Assembly: GCA_026708505.1 (NCBI GenBank)
Contig: JAPOUU010000023.1
Coordinates: 1-42,801, forward strand
Source of the DNA: Hyphomicrobiales bacterium
Lineage (GTDB): Bacteria > Pseudomonadota > Alphaproteobacteria > JAPOUT01
DNA: 42,801 bases
Reading direction: 5' to 3'
Shown here: positions 41,857 through 42,801 of the stretch, piece by piece
How positions within the stretch are numbered: position 1 is the stretch's first letter
Layout: each line of letters starts with the position of its first letter
The notes under the pieces: model-generated
What the model was told of the DNA's origin: nothing
The model's database searches: none
The model's input: the letters and a program-made list of their open reading frames with translations, nothing else
Program-made: the position numbers and the translations under genes

Positions 41857-42801
41857 TTAGAACTGATACTTGAACCCAACGTTCGCTTCATAGCCGTCCA
41901 CTTCGCTGCCTTGCAGGGAAGAGACGTCCGCGGAGAGAGTGTACGCATGGTTTTCCTTTTCCCATGTGTAGGCAACGCCGACACCCAGATCGAAAACGGG
42001 ATCTTCGCGCTTGGAAGACTGGTCCGCACCATCCACCTGCGTGACAACCTCGCCGTCCAGAGGAACGATGACATCGGCGCTGCTCTGCAGGCGCACCACG
42101 GCGGGCGCAAAGGCTTTGTGAATAACAACGCCCTCCACAGTGGCTTCGACCATCGCGCCCACGCGTCCGTTGACAACGGTGCCGTCGTCGAGGGAGATGC
42201 TCCTGCCGTCGGTGGCAACAAAGTCCGAGAAACCGACCTGGCTCCACGAGACTTGCGCCGAAGGCGTCACGAAGATGTTTTGCACGGCGCCTCCGCCGAG
42301 CCAGTCGCCAAGGTTGAGGTCTCCGCCGCCCATAGCACAGCCGACCTCAAGGCCCGCCGTGAACGAATCGGCGGTGTGCGATGCAAGCCGCGTGTCGTCC
42401 TCGTCATCCAAGTCGTTGTCGAAGCGGGCATACTGGAACTGGCCGTCCGTGTAGAAACCGCCGCGCTTCCAGGTTGCGCCGACTCCGGCGATGAGCGCGT
42501 TGGTCTGGATGTCCTGCTTCTCCTCCACGTCCTCCACCATGATGGTGGCCTCGGTTGTAGCGGTTTGGACGGTAACGTTCGCATCCAGCGTAACGTTCCC
42601 CGAGAGTTTCCTGCTAGCCGCGCGAATCGGGGATTGAATGCCGAAACTGACATTACGGATGTTGGTTTCAAAGGGCGCCGCGGTCGTTTCGACCGAGAGG
42701 CTTCCGGTTTGGACCTTGCCCCATACGCCCGTGCCCGGTTGGAAATTGCGGTTCTGCGCCCTGCGATGCATGGACTCGGGCTGCCCGAGATGCGCGAGGA
42801 C
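41857..42801 (-). CDS. Autotransporter 6, C-terminal beta-barrel (truncated by window edge)
   Basis: The frame is open to the right edge (VLAHLGQPESMHRRAQNRNFQ, the same pre-barrel motif as VLTQLSQTKTLHERLRNRQAK in autotransporter 5), so the ATG at 42771 is internal. The visible ~314 residues are a complete beta-barrel ending VGFKYQF. A free Cys occurs in the barrel (GCAMGGGD). The passenger and signal lie outside the window. 16 bases separate its stop from autotransporter 5, suggesting co-transcription. Confidence 0.85.
   Translation of the reverse strand, partial: VLAHLGQPESMHRRAQNRNFQPGTGVWGKVQTGSLSVETTAAPFETNIRNVSFGIQSPIRAASRKLSGNVTLDANVTVQTATTEATIMVEDVEEKQDIQTNALIAGVGATWKRGGFYTDGQFQYARFDNDLDDEDDTRLASHTADSFTAGLEVGCAMGGGDLNLGDWLGGGAVQNIFVTPSAQVSWSQVGFSDFVATDGRSISLDDGTVVNGRVGAMVEATVEGVVIHKAFAPAVVRLQSSADVIVPLDGEVVTQVDGADQSSKREDPVFDLGVGVAYTWEKENHAYTLSADVSSLQGSEVDGYEANVGFKYQF

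Noticed and set aside
41841-42221. N-terminal extension of autotransporter 5 to 42221
   Set aside because: The extra 127 codons are another frame of autotransporter 6's barrel; the conserved signal begins at 41840 with its own ribosome-binding site.

Overview
The window reads as a chromosomal piece of an alphaproteobacterium, probably marine or host-associated. Evidence: a C4-type 5-aminolevulinate synthase, a complete proVWX osmolyte importer, an acetate-permease-like sodium symporter with its small membrane partner, and many catabolic genes for methylated or amino compounds. Most of it is moderately GC-rich. One 1.5-kb insert near 27 kb is strikingly AT-rich.

Bases 1-19,000 are a dense metabolic region. 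From left to right: the end of a sodium:solute symporter and a small membrane protein; a class II aldolase and an M24 metallohydrolase resembling the DMSP lyase DddP; a flavin reductase; an EamA exporter; an ArsR-type regulator in an operon with a CutA/NIF3-like protein; and proVWX. Divergent from proV, with interlocking promoters, runs a tightly coupled operon of a DapA-family lyase, an aldehyde dehydrogenase and an FAD oxidoreductase. A non-pyrrolysine MttB-family methyltransferase converges on it. Together these suggest uptake and breakdown of a betaine-like solute (inference). A HIT protein, an ECHDC3-like crotonase and a fatty acyl-CoA ligase follow. Several starts in this region look leaderless.

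Bases 19,000-22,800 hold a 19-bp perfect hairpin, tRNA-Ser(CGA), hemA, a membrane-anchored nuclease and a repeat-built coiled-coil membrane protein, then a gene-poor AT-rich stretch.

Bases 22,800-42,801 are an autotransporter island, all on the minus strand: five autotransporters with their starts in the window plus the end of a sixth. They share an unusual signal-peptide block and a two-cysteine loop just after it. One (33,198-34,586) has lost nearly its whole passenger. Small coiled-coil membrane genes and duplicated intergenic blocks sit between them, so the island seems to have grown by segmental duplication and gene conversion. A TacA-type antitoxin with a decayed toxin lies between the first and second autotransporters.

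The most unusual object is at 26,394-27,944. Two near-identical ~151-bp inverted-repeat elements, in direct orientation, bracket an AT-rich lipoprotein gene, and the whole unit is flanked by a perfect 8-bp direct repeat (CTAATTCA). This is the signature of one transposition of a transposase-free composite element, and the end of one element appears to supply the -35 box of the cargo gene's promoter.
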